Part shown: in pieces, positions 1-8,145 of the stretch | How positions within the stretch are numbered: the stretch's first letter is position 1 | How the letters are laid out: every line of letters starts with the position of its first letter | NCBI GenBank assembly: GCA_035560935.1 | Contig: DATMYQ010000131.1 | Location: 1 to 11,608, forward strand | Length of the DNA: 11,608 nucleotides | Source of the DNA: DATMYQ01 sp035560935 | GTDB lineage: Bacteria > Bacillota > Negativicutes > Sporomusales > Sporomusaceae | Direction: 5' to 3' | The notes under the pieces: generated by a model | What the model was told of the DNA's origin: nothing | What the model saw: only the letters and a program-made list of their open reading frames with translations | Databases searched by the model: none | Position numbers and translations under genes: made by a program

Positions 1-2
1 AT

Positions 3-1187
3 ATGCTTTCGCAAAACATTCATGACAAAATCAGTAAATCTTCCTGGATCCGCGCCATGTTCGAGGAAGGAGCAAAACTTCGGCAGATTCATGGACCGGA
101 AAATGTATACGACTTTAGTTTGGGCAATCCGGACTACGAACCGCCGGCAGAAGTAAAACAAGCCATAAAAAAATATACTTCCGGGGATTGCACCGGCCTT
201 CACCGTTATATGAGCAACGCCGGTCATCCCGAAGTCCGGGAAAAAATTGCCGCGAAGGCGGCGGCGGAAAGCGGCTTGCCGCTGACCCAGAACCATATCA
301 TCATGACCTGCGGCGCTGCCGGCGGACTGAATGTCGTCTTAAAAAGCATCTTAAATCCCGGTGATGAAGTCATTGTTTTTTCGCCGTACTTCGTGGAATA
401 TCTCTTTTATATTGAAAACTACGGCGGCAAACCAGTCGTGGTCCCTACCGACTCGCAAACGTTTGAACCTTCTTTGGAAATGCTCGCCAATAGCATCACT
501 CCCAAATGCAAAGCCATGATCATCAACTCCCCCAATAATCCCACGGGCGTGATCTATAGTGAAGAAACGCTCAAAAAAATCGCGGCGTTGCTGGCTGCAA
601 AAGAAGCGGAGTTTCACTCCAAAATTCTGGTTATCTCGGATGAACCCTACAGCAAAATCGTATATGACCAGGTGGAAGTTCCCAGCGTTTTAAAGCTATT
701 CAAGCATTCCGCGGTTGTGAATTCCTACAGTAAATCCCTGGCGATTCCCGGCGAGCGGGTGGGCTATATCGCCGTGAATCCCGGTATCGCCGATGTGGAT
801 TTACTGATTAATGGCATGATCTTCTCGCATCGGACGCTGGGTTTCGTAAACGCCCCTTCTCTTTTCCAAAAAGTGATCGCCGATTCTTTGGATACAGTGG
901 TAAATACCGATGAGTACAAAAAACGCCGTGATTTCTTGTACCAGAATCTTATTGAACTAGGCTATTCCTGCGTAAAGCCGCAAGGTGCCTTTTATCTTTT
1001 CCCGCAGTCCCTTATTCCCGACGACATTGAATTTGCCAAGCGCGCGTTAAAATACAATCTTCTTATTGTACCGGGAAGCGGCTTTGGTTGCCCGGGACAC
1101 TTCCGCCTGGCGTACTGCGTGGATTTCAACAGTATTAAAAATTCCATTCCCGCCTTTAAAGCGTTGGCGGCAGAATGCAAAGGCTGA
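3..1187 (+). CDS. PLP-dependent class I/II aminotransferase
   Basis: A 394-residue fold-type I aminotransferase, a usual length for aspartate/alanine-type family members. Visible motifs are SLGNPDYEPP near residues 39-48 (substrate loop), NSPNNPTG at 175-182, SDEPY at 212-216 with Asp213 (PLP ring nitrogen) and Tyr216 (PLP 3'-hydroxyl), SYSKSLAIPGERVGY with Lys244 as the Schiff-base lysine, and Arg368 in GHFRLAYC, the likely carboxylate-binding arginine. It should move an amino group between an amino acid and a 2-oxo acid in the cytoplasm; the substrate cannot be told from sequence. The ATG lies two bases from the window edge, so its ribosome site is not visible, but the N-terminus (SSWIRAMFEEGAKL) looks natural for the family. 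It converges on the heme operon and appears less GC-rich than it, so it is probably not functionally linked. Confidence 0.9.
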   Translation: MLSQNIHDKISKSSWIRAMFEEGAKLRQIHGPENVYDFSLGNPDYEPPAEVKQAIKKYTSGDCTGLHRYMSNAGHPEVREKIAAKAAAESGLPLTQNHIIMTCGAAGGLNVVLKSILNPGDEVIVFSPYFVEYLFYIENYGGKPVVVPTDSQTFEPSLEMLANSITPKCKAMIINSPNNPTGVIYSEETLKKIAALLAAKEAEFHSKILVISDEPYSKIVYDQVEVPSVLKLFKHSAVVNSYSKSLAIPGERVGYIAVNPGIADVDLLINGMIFSHRTLGFVNAPSLFQKVIADSLDTVVNTDEYKKRRDFLYQNLIELGYSCVKPQGAFYLFPQSLIPDDIEFAKRALKYNLLIVPGSGFGCPGHFRLAYCVDFNSIKNSIPAFKALAAECKG

Positions 1188-1200
1188 AACCGCTATTCTT

Positions 1201-1259
1201 CATAAATAAAAACAGAGAGTCTTCCTGCATCACCGGAAGACTCTCTGTTTTTATTTATG
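1201..1259. terminator. Bidirectional intrinsic terminator
   Basis: A perfect 25-bp inverted repeat (1201-1225 against 1235-1259) with a 9-base loop. The GC-richer top (CAGAGAGTCTTCC / GGAAGACTCTCTG) sits on an A-rich/T-rich base, so each strand gives a hairpin ending in GTTTTTATTT. It begins 13 bp after the stop of the plus-strand aminotransferase and lies 69 bp beyond the stop of minus-strand hemL, so it is placed to end transcription of both convergent units. The rest of the 1188-1328 gap holds only a minor ACGAA-TAG-TTCGT inverted repeat at 1303-1315 of unknown meaning. Confidence 0.9.
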
Positions 1260-1328
1260 ATTCGGGCTGTGACCGCCTGATGCGGGCAGTACCGGGCACC
1301 TGACGAATAGTTCGTACCCATCCATGAC

Positions 1329-2639
1329 CTAGGCGGGCGGAAACTGTTTCGCCACTTTGGCGAACGCTTTGCCGGCCGCTTCAATGGTTTTGCCGATGTC
1401 AGCATGGTTGTGGGCATCGGACATAAAGCCGGCTTCAAACTGGGACGGCGCCAGGTAAATACCTTCCTCCAGCATGGCATGGAAGAACAGGTTAAACGCC
1501 GGCACGTTCGAGCGTTTGGCGCTCTCATAGTCGTAGACCCGGCGGTCACTGAAAAACAGTCCAAACATTGTTCCCGCCTGATGAAACTGCAGATCGAAGC
1601 CACAGGCGGTGGCCTGGTCTTCCAGCCCGGCGCAGAGTGCGGCGGTGCGGGAAATCAGTTTTTCGTAGAAGTCGGGCGTCTCGCTTAAATGTTTCAGCGT
1701 GACGATGCCGGCAGTCATCGCCAGCGGGTTGCCGCTCAGCGTACCTGCCTGATACACCGGGCCGGCCGGTGCAATCAGTTCCATAATGTCCCGGCGGCCG
1801 CCGTAGGCGCCTACCGGCAGACCGCCGCCGATCACCTTGCCGAGGCAGGTAAGGTCGGGCGTGATGCCGTAGAATTCCTGCGCACCGCCGTAGGCCACCC
1901 GGAAGCCGGACATGACTTCGTCAAAGATGAGCAGCGCTCCGTATTGTTCAGTAATGGCCCGGACTTTTTCCAGATAGCCTTCCTTCGGAATGATCAGCCC
2001 CATATTACCGGGAACCGGCTCGATAATCACCGCCGCGATGTCGTCGCCGTGAGCGGCAAAGACTTCTGCCAGTTCGGTGGCATTGTTATAATTTACCGTC
2101 AGAGTGCCGCCGGCCACGCTGTCAGGCACGCCGGGACTGTCCGGCACACCCAGAGTGGTGGCGCCGGAACCGGCTTTGACCAGCAGGCTGTCATGATGGC
2201 CATGATAGCAGCCGGCAAATTTGACGATTTTACTGCGTTTGGTATAGGCCCGGGCCAGACGCAGCGCACTCATGGTGGCTTCGGTGCCGGAGTTGACCAT
2301 CCGGACCAGCTGTATCGACGGTACGGCTTTAGTTACCAGCTTGGCCAGTTCCGTCTCCAGCAGAGTGGGAGCTCCATAGCTGGTACCCCGGGTAATCGCC
2401 TGCTGCAGGGCTTCCGTCACTTTGGGATGGGCGTGTCCCAGGATCATCGGTCCCCAGGAACAAACGTAGTCAATATATTCGTTACCGTCAATATCAGTCA
2501 GCCGGCTGCCGGCCGCCGTCGCAATAAACGGCGGGGTGCCGCCCACGCCCCGGAAGGAGCGGACCGGACTGTTGACGCCGCCGGGAATGTATTCCCGGGC
2601 TTCCGCCAGCGCCGCCTGTGATTTATCCAGTGTCAGCAT
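1329..2639 (-). CDS. hemL: Glutamate-1-semialdehyde 2,1-aminomutase
   Basis: Converts glutamate-1-semialdehyde to 5-aminolevulinate, the second step of the C5 route to tetrapyrroles, using PLP/PMP in the cytoplasm. The 436-residue length is normal. Diagnostic stretches are PGGVNSPVRSF (19-29), RMVNSGTEATMSALRLAR (113-130), CYHGHHDS (144-151), FDEVMSGFR (239-247) with Asp240 contacting the PLP nitrogen, and LGKVIGGGLPVGAYGG with Lys268 as the Schiff-base lysine. The C-terminal LAPSQFEAGFMSDAH is also typical. The ATG follows a TAGGAGG ribosome site at 7 bases. It is the last gene of the operon, 11 bp after hemB. GSA aminomutase is distinguished from other class III aminotransferases by the GVNSPVR motif and by the neighbouring hemA. 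Confidence 0.98.
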   Translation of the reverse strand: MLTLDKSQAALAEAREYIPGGVNSPVRSFRGVGGTPPFIATAAGSRLTDIDGNEYIDYVCSWGPMILGHAHPKVTEALQQAITRGTSYGAPTLLETELAKLVTKAVPSIQLVRMVNSGTEATMSALRLARAYTKRSKIVKFAGCYHGHHDSLLVKAGSGATTLGVPDSPGVPDSVAGGTLTVNYNNATELAEVFAAHGDDIAAVIIEPVPGNMGLIIPKEGYLEKVRAITEQYGALLIFDEVMSGFRVAYGGAQEFYGITPDLTCLGKVIGGGLPVGAYGGRRDIMELIAPAGPVYQAGTLSGNPLAMTAGIVTLKHLSETPDFYEKLISRTAALCAGLEDQATACGFDLQFHQAGTMFGLFFSDRRVYDYESAKRSNVPAFNLFFHAMLEEGIYLAPSQFEAGFMSDAHNHADIGKTIEAAGKAFAKVAKQFPPA

Positions 2640-2646
2640 ATTCGCG

Positions 2647-2653
2647 CCTCCTA
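2647..2653 (-). promoter_or_regulatory. hemL ribosome binding site overlapping the hemB stop
   Basis: TAGGAGG on the minus strand: its first three bases are the hemB stop codon TAG, and the ATG of hemL follows 7 bases later. A ribosome ending hemB therefore sits on the hemL ribosome site, which suggests coupled translation. It fixes the hemL start. Confidence 0.85.
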
Positions 2654-3631
2654 TTTGCCGTCACGCAGCCAGCGGGCCGCGTCCAGCGCATGATAAGTAA
2701 TGATGATGTCGGCCCCGGCCCGTTTCATCGACAGCAGTGTTTCCAGCACGGTACGCCGCTCATCGATCAGGTTTTGGGCCGCCGCCGCTTTGATCATCGC
2801 GTACTCGCCGCTGACGTTGTAAGCAGCGGTGGGCAGATCAAAATTGTCCCGCACCTCGCGGATAATATCCAGGTAGGACAGCGCCGGCTTGACCATGATG
2901 ATGTCGGCGCCTTCCTGTACGTCCAGTTCCGCTTCCCGCAGCGCTTCGCGGCGGTTGGCCGGATCCATCTGATAGCTGCGGCGGTCGCCAAAGCTGGGCG
3001 CGGAGTTCTGGGCGTCGCGGAACGGCCCATAGTAAGCGGACGCGTATTTCACCGCGTATGACATAATCCCCACCCGGCTAAAACCGTTTTCGTCCAGTAG
3101 GTCACGAATGGCCGCGATCCGGCCGTCCATCATATCCGAAGGCGCCACCATGTCCGCACCGGCCCGGGCGTGGCTGAGCGCCGTTTTAGCCAATAGCGGC
3201 AACGAGCTGTCGTTGTCCACACACTGCCCCTGAATCAGGCCGCAGTGGCCGCTGTCGGTATACGCGCACAGGCAAACGTCACTGACAATCAGCATTTCCG
3301 GCAAGGCTGTCCGGATCTGCCGAATGGCCTGCTGTACCGGGCTGTTATCATCCCAGGCGCTGGACCCGGTCTCATCCTTATACTCAGGCATGCCAAACAC
3401 CAGCACGGCCGGTATGCCCAGTTCCCATGCCTCACGGGCCACATCCACCGCCTGATCCGGCGACAGATGATACTGCCCGGCCAGCGAGGGAATTTCTTTT
3501 TTTATCTGTTGTCCGGGGACCACAAACAACGGATACACCAAATCCGCCGGTTTCAGTTCGGTTTCCCGGACCATGCGGCGAATGCTGTCGGTTTCCCGCA
3601 GTCTCCGGGGACGAAATCGCAGCGATGTCAT
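2651..3631 (-). CDS. hemB: Porphobilinogen synthase (delta-aminolevulinate dehydratase)
   Basis: Condenses two 5-aminolevulinate molecules into porphobilinogen. The 326 residues carry both active-site lysines of the family: Lys195 in GIMSYAVKYASAYYGPFRDA (188-207) and Lys248 (Schiff base) in DIIMVKPALSYLDII. DVCLCAYTDSGHCG (118-131) supplies Cys120, Cys122 and Cys130, the zinc-binding triad, so this is the zinc-dependent type rather than the magnesium-only type. VAPSDMMDGR (162-171) is also characteristic. The ATG is preceded by AAGGAGG at 7 bases, and its first bases overlap the stop of cobA-hemD as ATGA, indicating translational coupling. It lies between cobA-hemD and hemL in the operon. 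Confidence 0.98.
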   Translation of the reverse strand: MTSLRFRPRRLRETDSIRRMVRETELKPADLVYPLFVVPGQQIKKEIPSLAGQYHLSPDQAVDVAREAWELGIPAVLVFGMPEYKDETGSSAWDDNSPVQQAIRQIRTALPEMLIVSDVCLCAYTDSGHCGLIQGQCVDNDSSLPLLAKTALSHARAGADMVAPSDMMDGRIAAIRDLLDENGFSRVGIMSYAVKYASAYYGPFRDAQNSAPSFGDRRSYQMDPANRREALREAELDVQEGADIIMVKPALSYLDIIREVRDNFDLPTAAYNVSGEYAMIKAAAAQNLIDERRTVLETLLSMKRAGADIIITYHALDAARWLRDGK

Positions 3632-5160
3632 GACAACGCCTCCTTGGCAAACAGCGTCTTGATTGCAGCTGCCATGCCTTTAATCGTATATTCTCCGGCC
3701 ATCACGTCCACATGAATGCCATGTTCCTGACAGGTACCGGCGGTAATGGGACCGATGCAGGCCACCTGAGCCCGGTTGATCAGCTCCGGCCCCTTGTCGC
3801 CCAACAGCTGCAACAGATTGGTTACCGTGGAAGAACTGGTGAAGGTCACCAAATCCACCGCGCCCACCGCCAGCTGCGCCGCCAGCGCCGGACCGTCGAC
3901 GTCGCCCAGTACCGTCCGGTAAGCCGGAACCACGTTAACCCGCGCTCCCATTTCGGTCAGCTTTTGCGGCAAGAGATCCCGGGCCACCAACGCCCGGGGT
4001 ATCAGCACGTTCATACCGGGCTGGATGTATTCTTTCATGGCGTCAACGATTCCCTCGGCCCGGAATTCTATGGGGACAAGGTCGGCAGCAATGCCGTAAC
4101 CAAGCAGCCGTTCCGCCGTCTGGGCGCCGATGGCGGCCACTTTGCAGGCAGCCAGTGCCCGGGCGTCATGCCGGGCGGCGGCCAGGCGCCGGAAGAAGGC
4201 GTCCACTCCATTGGTGCTGGTAAAAATCAGCCATTGATAATCATGCAACGCGCTGATGGCCTGATCTATCGGTTCATAGCTTTCCGGCGGCACAATTTTA
4301 ATGGCCGGCGCTTCCAGGCATTCCGCGCCCATTGCTTCCAGTTCCGCCGTCAACGCGCTGGCCTGTTCCCGGGCCCGGGTCACCAGCACATTTTTGCCAA
4401 ACATCGGCTTGGTGTCAAACCAGGCGAGTTTTTCCCGCAAATTCACCACCTGCCCCACCAGGAAAATAGCCGGCGGTTTTATCTGCTGCCGGGCAACGTC
4501 CACCGCCGCCCGGCCCACAGTGGTCACCAGCACTTCCTGTTCCGACTTGGTGCCCCACCGGATCACAGCGGCCGGGGTATCGGCCGGCCGGCCATGCTCC
4601 TGCAATTTGGCGGTGATATGCGGCAGATTTTCCACGCCCATCAAAAACACCAGCGTATCCACCGCCTGAGCCAGTTTTTCCCAGCGCATGGTGGATTCGC
4701 CCTTAGTGGGGTCCTCATGGCCGGTCACCACGGCAAAGGAAGTGGCAATGCCCCGGTGAGTCACCGGAATGCCGGCATAGGCCGGCACGGCGATGGCCGA
4801 GGTAATTCCCGGGACAATTTCAAAGGGTACGCCGTGTTCTGCCAGTTTCAAGGCTTCTTCGCCGCCCCGGCCAAACACAAAGGGGTCGCCGCCTTTCAGC
4901 CGGACCACGGTTTTTCCTTCCAGCGCCTTGTCCACCAGCAGTTGGTTAATCTCTTCCTGCCGCATCGTATGTTCACTGGACGCTTTGCCGACGTAAATCC
5001 GTTCGGCGTCGGCCGGCGCATGTTCCAGCAGCCGGTTGTCCGCCAAGCGGTCATATACGATGGCATCGGCCAGTTTCAGGCAATCAATGGCCCGCAGGGT
5101 AATCAGCTTATAATCGCCGGGGCCCGCGCCCACTAAATAAACAATTCCGCACTCTTTCAT
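3628..5160 (-). CDS. cobA-hemD: Fused uroporphyrinogen-III methyltransferase / uroporphyrinogen-III synthase
   Basis: A 510-residue two-domain enzyme. Residues 1 to about 245 are the SAM-dependent methyltransferase CobA (SUMT), which methylates uroporphyrinogen III at C2 and C7 to give precorrin-2: VGAGPGD (10-16), RLKGGDPFVFGRGGEE (87-102), VPGITSA (117 on) and THRG (134-137). Residues from about 255 to 505 are HemD, which closes and inverts ring D of hydroxymethylbilane: VLVTRAREQ (258-266), FTSTNGVDAFF (313-323), and TFTSSSTVTN (439-448). The fusion joins the last common step to the first corrinoid/siroheme step. The ATG has GGAGGG at 6 bases. It starts 24 bp after hemC and ends overlapping hemB by 4 bases (ATGA). 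CobA-HemD fusions are known in Clostridia and Negativicutes. Confidence 0.97.
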   Translation of the reverse strand: MKECGIVYLVGAGPGDYKLITLRAIDCLKLADAIVYDRLADNRLLEHAPADAERIYVGKASSEHTMRQEEINQLLVDKALEGKTVVRLKGGDPFVFGRGGEEALKLAEHGVPFEIVPGITSAIAVPAYAGIPVTHRGIATSFAVVTGHEDPTKGESTMRWEKLAQAVDTLVFLMGVENLPHITAKLQEHGRPADTPAAVIRWGTKSEQEVLVTTVGRAAVDVARQQIKPPAIFLVGQVVNLREKLAWFDTKPMFGKNVLVTRAREQASALTAELEAMGAECLEAPAIKIVPPESYEPIDQAISALHDYQWLIFTSTNGVDAFFRRLAAARHDARALAACKVAAIGAQTAERLLGYGIAADLVPIEFRAEGIVDAMKEYIQPGMNVLIPRALVARDLLPQKLTEMGARVNVVPAYRTVLGDVDGPALAAQLAVGAVDLVTFTSSSTVTNLLQLLGDKGPELINRAQVACIGPITAGTCQEHGIHVDVMAGEYTIKGMAAAIKTLFAKEALS

Positions 5161-5184
5161 CGTGTTCCCTCCAGCTTGCTATCA

Positions 5185-6132
5185 TTACAACCGCTCAACG
5201 GCACTCCCAAACACTTCTTGTAAAATTTCCCGGCCACCGGCATCCAGCATCCGGTGAGCCAGTTCCCGGCCCAGGGCGTCGGCCTGCTCGGCCGGACCGC
5301 TGATCACATCCCGGACCCGCCGCTGCCCGTCCACCGACAAAATCACCGCCGTCAGCGCCAACTGTCCGGAATCATCCGGCGGCGGCGCATACACCCCCAC
5401 CGGGACCTGACAGCCGCCTTCCACTTCCGTTAGAAACGCCCGTTCGGCGGTTACCGCCTGGCGGGTGGCGGTATCTTCCAGTCCGGCCAGCCGCTCCAGC
5501 ACCTCACGATCACCGGCCCGGGCCTCAATGGCCAGCGATCCCTGGCCCACCGCCGGCAGACAAATATCCACCGGCAACACCTGCGTCACCCGTTCTCCCC
5601 AGCCCAGCCGGTCGAGGCCGGCCACCGCCAGCAGAATGGCATCCAGTTTTTCCGTTTCCAGTTTGTTCAGCCGGGTGTCCAGATTTCCCCGCAGATCCAC
5701 GATCTGCAAATCAGGCCGGCAATGCAAAAGCTGCGCCCGCCGCCGCAGGCTGGAGGTGCCGATTTTTGCTCCCACCGGCAGCTTGTCCAGCGTCCGGTGC
5801 ACCGGGCTGATCAGGGCGTCGCCGGGGTTGGTCCGGATCGGCACCGCCGCCAGCACCAGTTCCGGTGGCAATTGGGTCGGCATGTCCTTGAGGCTGTGCA
5901 CCGCCAGGTCAATCTCGCCGTTCAGCATCGCATTTTCCAGTTCCTTGGTAAACAATCCCTTGCCGCCGATCTTGGCCAGCGGCACATCCAAAATTTTATC
6001 GCCGGTGGTCATGATCCGCTGTAACGTCACTTCCAGCCCGGGGTACAGTTCCCGCAGACGGGAAGCGATGTGTTCCGCCTGCCACAGCGCCAGTTTGCTA
6101 CCGCGCGTACCGATGACTAGTTTTTGTTTCAC
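5185..6132 (-). CDS. hemC: Hydroxymethylbilane synthase (porphobilinogen deaminase)
   Basis: Polymerises four porphobilinogens into the linear hydroxymethylbilane, which the HemD domain of the next gene cyclises. The 315 residues include IGTRGSKLALWQA (7-19), GGKGLFTKELE (57-67), AVHSLKDMPTQLP (77-89) with catalytic Asp83, GTSSLRRRAQL (125-135), and VEGGCQVPVG with Cys241, the attachment point for the dipyrromethane cofactor. The start is GTG (6132-6130), not ATG; it is chosen because the protein then begins MKQKLVIGTRGSKLA, as in the family, and because GGAGAGGA lies 8 bases upstream. The start lies inside the 3' end of hemA (35-bp overlap, different frame), which suggests coupled translation. 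Confidence 0.97.
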   Translation of the reverse strand: MKQKLVIGTRGSKLALWQAEHIASRLRELYPGLEVTLQRIMTTGDKILDVPLAKIGGKGLFTKELENAMLNGEIDLAVHSLKDMPTQLPPELVLAAVPIRTNPGDALISPVHRTLDKLPVGAKIGTSSLRRRAQLLHCRPDLQIVDLRGNLDTRLNKLETEKLDAILLAVAGLDRLGWGERVTQVLPVDICLPAVGQGSLAIEARAGDREVLERLAGLEDTATRQAVTAERAFLTEVEGGCQVPVGVYAPPPDDSGQLALTAVILSVDGQRRVRDVISGPAEQADALGRELAHRMLDAGGREILQEVFGSAVERL

Positions 6133-7435
6133 AGTGTGCTTCCTCTCCTATAATGTCAAGTTCCAGCGGGCCGTCCAGTTTATACAGTTTCCGGATAGCC
6201 TCCTGATAATATTGTTCTTTGTCGGTGCCGGCCGCCTCATGCAGCCGGACCGCGGGATCTCGCAGCAACTTGCGGACAATCATCCGGGCCATGTTTTCCA
6301 CCGCCCGGCGCTCCTCCGGCGTAATGTCCGGCATTTTTGCCAACGCCCGTTTCACTTCCCGGCAGCGAATGGATTCGGCTTTGTCGGCCAGGCAGGCCAG
6401 GGTCGGCCGAAACGACAGATACCGCATTTTGTCCATCACCTCGGACAGTTCCCTCTCCACCAGAACTTCCGCGGCCCGGGCTTCCTGGGCCCGGCTGCGC
6501 AGATTGGATTCCACCACCTGTTCCAGGTGATCAATGTTATACAACGTCACCCCGTCAATGCTGTCCACTTCCGGTTCCACATCCCGGGGCACGGCGATGT
6601 CGATAAAGATAATCGGCCGCCCCTGGCGCGCCGGCATCAAATGCGCCACGTCCCAGGTGCGGATAATGTAATGCGGCGCGCCGGTGGAGGTAATCACGAT
6701 GTCTGCCTCCACCGCCGACTCCATAAAGCCTTCAAACGGCACGGCCACACCGCGGAACTTGTCCGCCAGTGCAACGGCCCGTTCAAAATTACGATTGGAA
6801 ACAAATACGGTTTTGACGCCATTATCCACCAAGTGCCGCGCTGTCAGCTCGCTCATTTCGCCGGCGCCCAACACCAGTACGTTGGACTGGGACAGATCGC
6901 CAAAACATTTTTTCGCCAGTTGCACCGCCGCATAACTGACGGAAACCGCGCTAAAGGCAATGCGGGTGGAGGTACGGATGCGCTTGCCCACAGCAATAGC
7001 CCGGTTGAACAGCGTATTGAGCACGGTACTGGTGGCGCAGCTATCCCGGGCAATCGTATACGCTTTTTTCACCTGGCTCAGGATCTGCCCTTCGCCCAGT
7101 ACCAGTGAATCCAGGCTGGCGCTGACCCGGAACAGATGGCGGATGCACTCTTCTTCCTGATAGTAAAACAAATATTCATAATCGGTTTCCGATAACGCCC
7201 CCGGCGCCATCCGGTCCAGGAAATCCTGCAACGCCGACAGCGCATCGTCCGCTTCTTCCACCACGGCGTAAACCTCGGTCCGGTTGCAGGTGGACAATAC
7301 CACGCATTCCCGGATTTCATCATATTCATGCAGGTGCTGTAATGCGTTCTTGATCTGGTCCTCGGAAAAGGCCAGACACTCCCGGACCGCCACCGGCGCG
7401 GTTCTATGATTAAGTCCCAGTACTACTAGCTGCAT
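6098..7435 (-). CDS. hemA: Glutamyl-tRNA reductase
   Basis: Reduces glutamyl-tRNA(Glu) with NADPH to glutamate-1-semialdehyde, the committed step of C5 tetrapyrrole synthesis; it works with HemL. The 445 residues show GLNHRTAPVAVRE (7-19), LSTCNRTEVYA with nucleophile Cys50, His99 and SLDSLVLGEGQILSQVK (107-123) in the catalytic domain, the nucleotide-binding NVLVLGAGEMSEL (185-197), and a C-terminal dimerisation helix region (about 310-415). The ATG has AGGAGAG at 8 bases. The start overlaps the end of sirC by 26 bp and its end overlaps hemC by 35 bp. As the flux-controlling enzyme, its placement downstream of a cobalamin riboswitch matters. No unusual N-terminal extension is seen. Confidence 0.98.
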   Translation of the reverse strand: MQLVVLGLNHRTAPVAVRECLAFSEDQIKNALQHLHEYDEIRECVVLSTCNRTEVYAVVEEADDALSALQDFLDRMAPGALSETDYEYLFYYQEEECIRHLFRVSASLDSLVLGEGQILSQVKKAYTIARDSCATSTVLNTLFNRAIAVGKRIRTSTRIAFSAVSVSYAAVQLAKKCFGDLSQSNVLVLGAGEMSELTARHLVDNGVKTVFVSNRNFERAVALADKFRGVAVPFEGFMESAVEADIVITSTGAPHYIIRTWDVAHLMPARQGRPIIFIDIAVPRDVEPEVDSIDGVTLYNIDHLEQVVESNLRSRAQEARAAEVLVERELSEVMDKMRYLSFRPTLACLADKAESIRCREVKRALAKMPDITPEERRAVENMARMIVRKLLRDPAVRLHEAAGTDKEQYYQEAIRKLYKLDGPLELDIIGEEAHCETKTSHRYAR

Positions 7436-8048
7436 TCCTTACTCTCTCCTCTGCCTCATCCCGCCGGCCCTCCCGCAACAGGGCCAGGGTCTGCTGGTCA
7501 ATTGTACTGCGCCAAAATGATTCCCGCTCGCTGCTGGTTGCCAGCTGGTCCTTCAGGGATTGACGCACCTGCGCCAGCAAATCCAGATATTGTCCGTATT
7601 CCGGCCCGTATTGTTCTTCCAGTTCTTCCCGCAAGCGCCGGGCCAGAGCCGGGCTGTGACCACCGGTGGACACGGTAAGCAACAGGTCGCCCCGCACCAC
7701 CCGGGCCGGTACGGTAAAGTCCGACAATTCCGGCGCATCGGCCACGTTAACCAGCACACCGGCGCTGGTCGCTTCCGCGGCCGCCTGGCGGTTCACGTTC
7801 CGGTCATCCGTGGCGCAAACGGCCATAAAACAACCCGCCAAATCACCGGCGGTATAACCGCGTTCCCGGAGCTGTATCCGTCCGGACCGGCCCCATTCTT
7901 GCAATGTGTCCGTCAGCCGGGGACTGACGACGGTCACCGCGCCGCCAGCCTCCAACAGTGCCGCCGCCTTGCGCTCGGCCACGGCACCGCCGCCCAGCAC
8001 CACACAATGGCGGCCGGTCAATTTTAGATTGATCGGATAAAATTCCAT
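7410..8048 (-). CDS. sirC: Precorrin-2 dehydrogenase (siroheme synthase N-terminal type)
   Basis: NAD-dependent oxidation of precorrin-2 to sirohydrochlorin, the branch point to siroheme and anaerobic cobalamin; some relatives (Met8p, CysG N-part) also insert iron. The 212 residues begin YPINLKLTGRHCVVLGGG (4-21), a Rossmann loop GGGAVAERK, followed by CATDDRNVN (78-86) and NVADAPELSDFTVPA (101-115). Asp104 lies where the family has its catalytic aspartate, so a chelatase activity is possible but unproven. STGGHSPALAR (127-137) is typical. It is the first gene after the riboswitch and terminator. The Shine-Dalgarno is weak (GGAAAAG, about 11 bases away). The start instead overlaps the stop of a 9-codon mini-ORF as TGATG. 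The stop lies within hemA. Confidence 0.93.
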   Translation of the reverse strand: MEFYPINLKLTGRHCVVLGGGAVAERKAAALLEAGGAVTVVSPRLTDTLQEWGRSGRIQLRERGYTAGDLAGCFMAVCATDDRNVNRQAAAEATSAGVLVNVADAPELSDFTVPARVVRGDLLLTVSTGGHSPALARRLREELEEQYGPEYGQYLDLLAQVRQSLKDQLATSSERESFWRSTIDQQTLALLREGRRDEAEERVRNAASSTGT

Positions 8049-8080
8049 CAGATCACAACTTTTCCGTCAAAATACATTAT

Positions 8081-8115
8081 AAAAAAATCCCTGCCACAGA
8101 AATGACAGAGATTTT
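8081..8115 (-). terminator. Riboswitch-controlled intrinsic terminator
   Basis: On the minus strand, a 13-bp stem (8103-8115 pairing with 8084-8096; G-U pairs included) with a 6-base loop is followed directly by a run of T (seven T in all, the last three beyond the stem). It lies between the cobalamin aptamer and sirC, so it is the likely expression platform: formed when cobalamin is bound, it would stop transcription before the heme genes. A small hairpin (ACACC-TTT-GGTGT, 8120-8132) lies just upstream and may be part of the switch. Confidence 0.85.
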
Positions 8116-8145
8116 GCTAACACCAAAGGTGTATATCCCCTTCCC

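Noticed and set aside
3712..5136. Long plus-strand frame of 474 codons opposite cobA-hemD
   Set aside because: Shadow of the GC-rich minus-strand gene; histidine-, glycine- and arginine-rich translation with no family motifs and no promoter.
5465..7108. Plus-strand frame of 547 codons opposite hemC and hemA
   Set aside because: Antisense shadow of two well-identified genes; composition is that of a reverse-complement frame.
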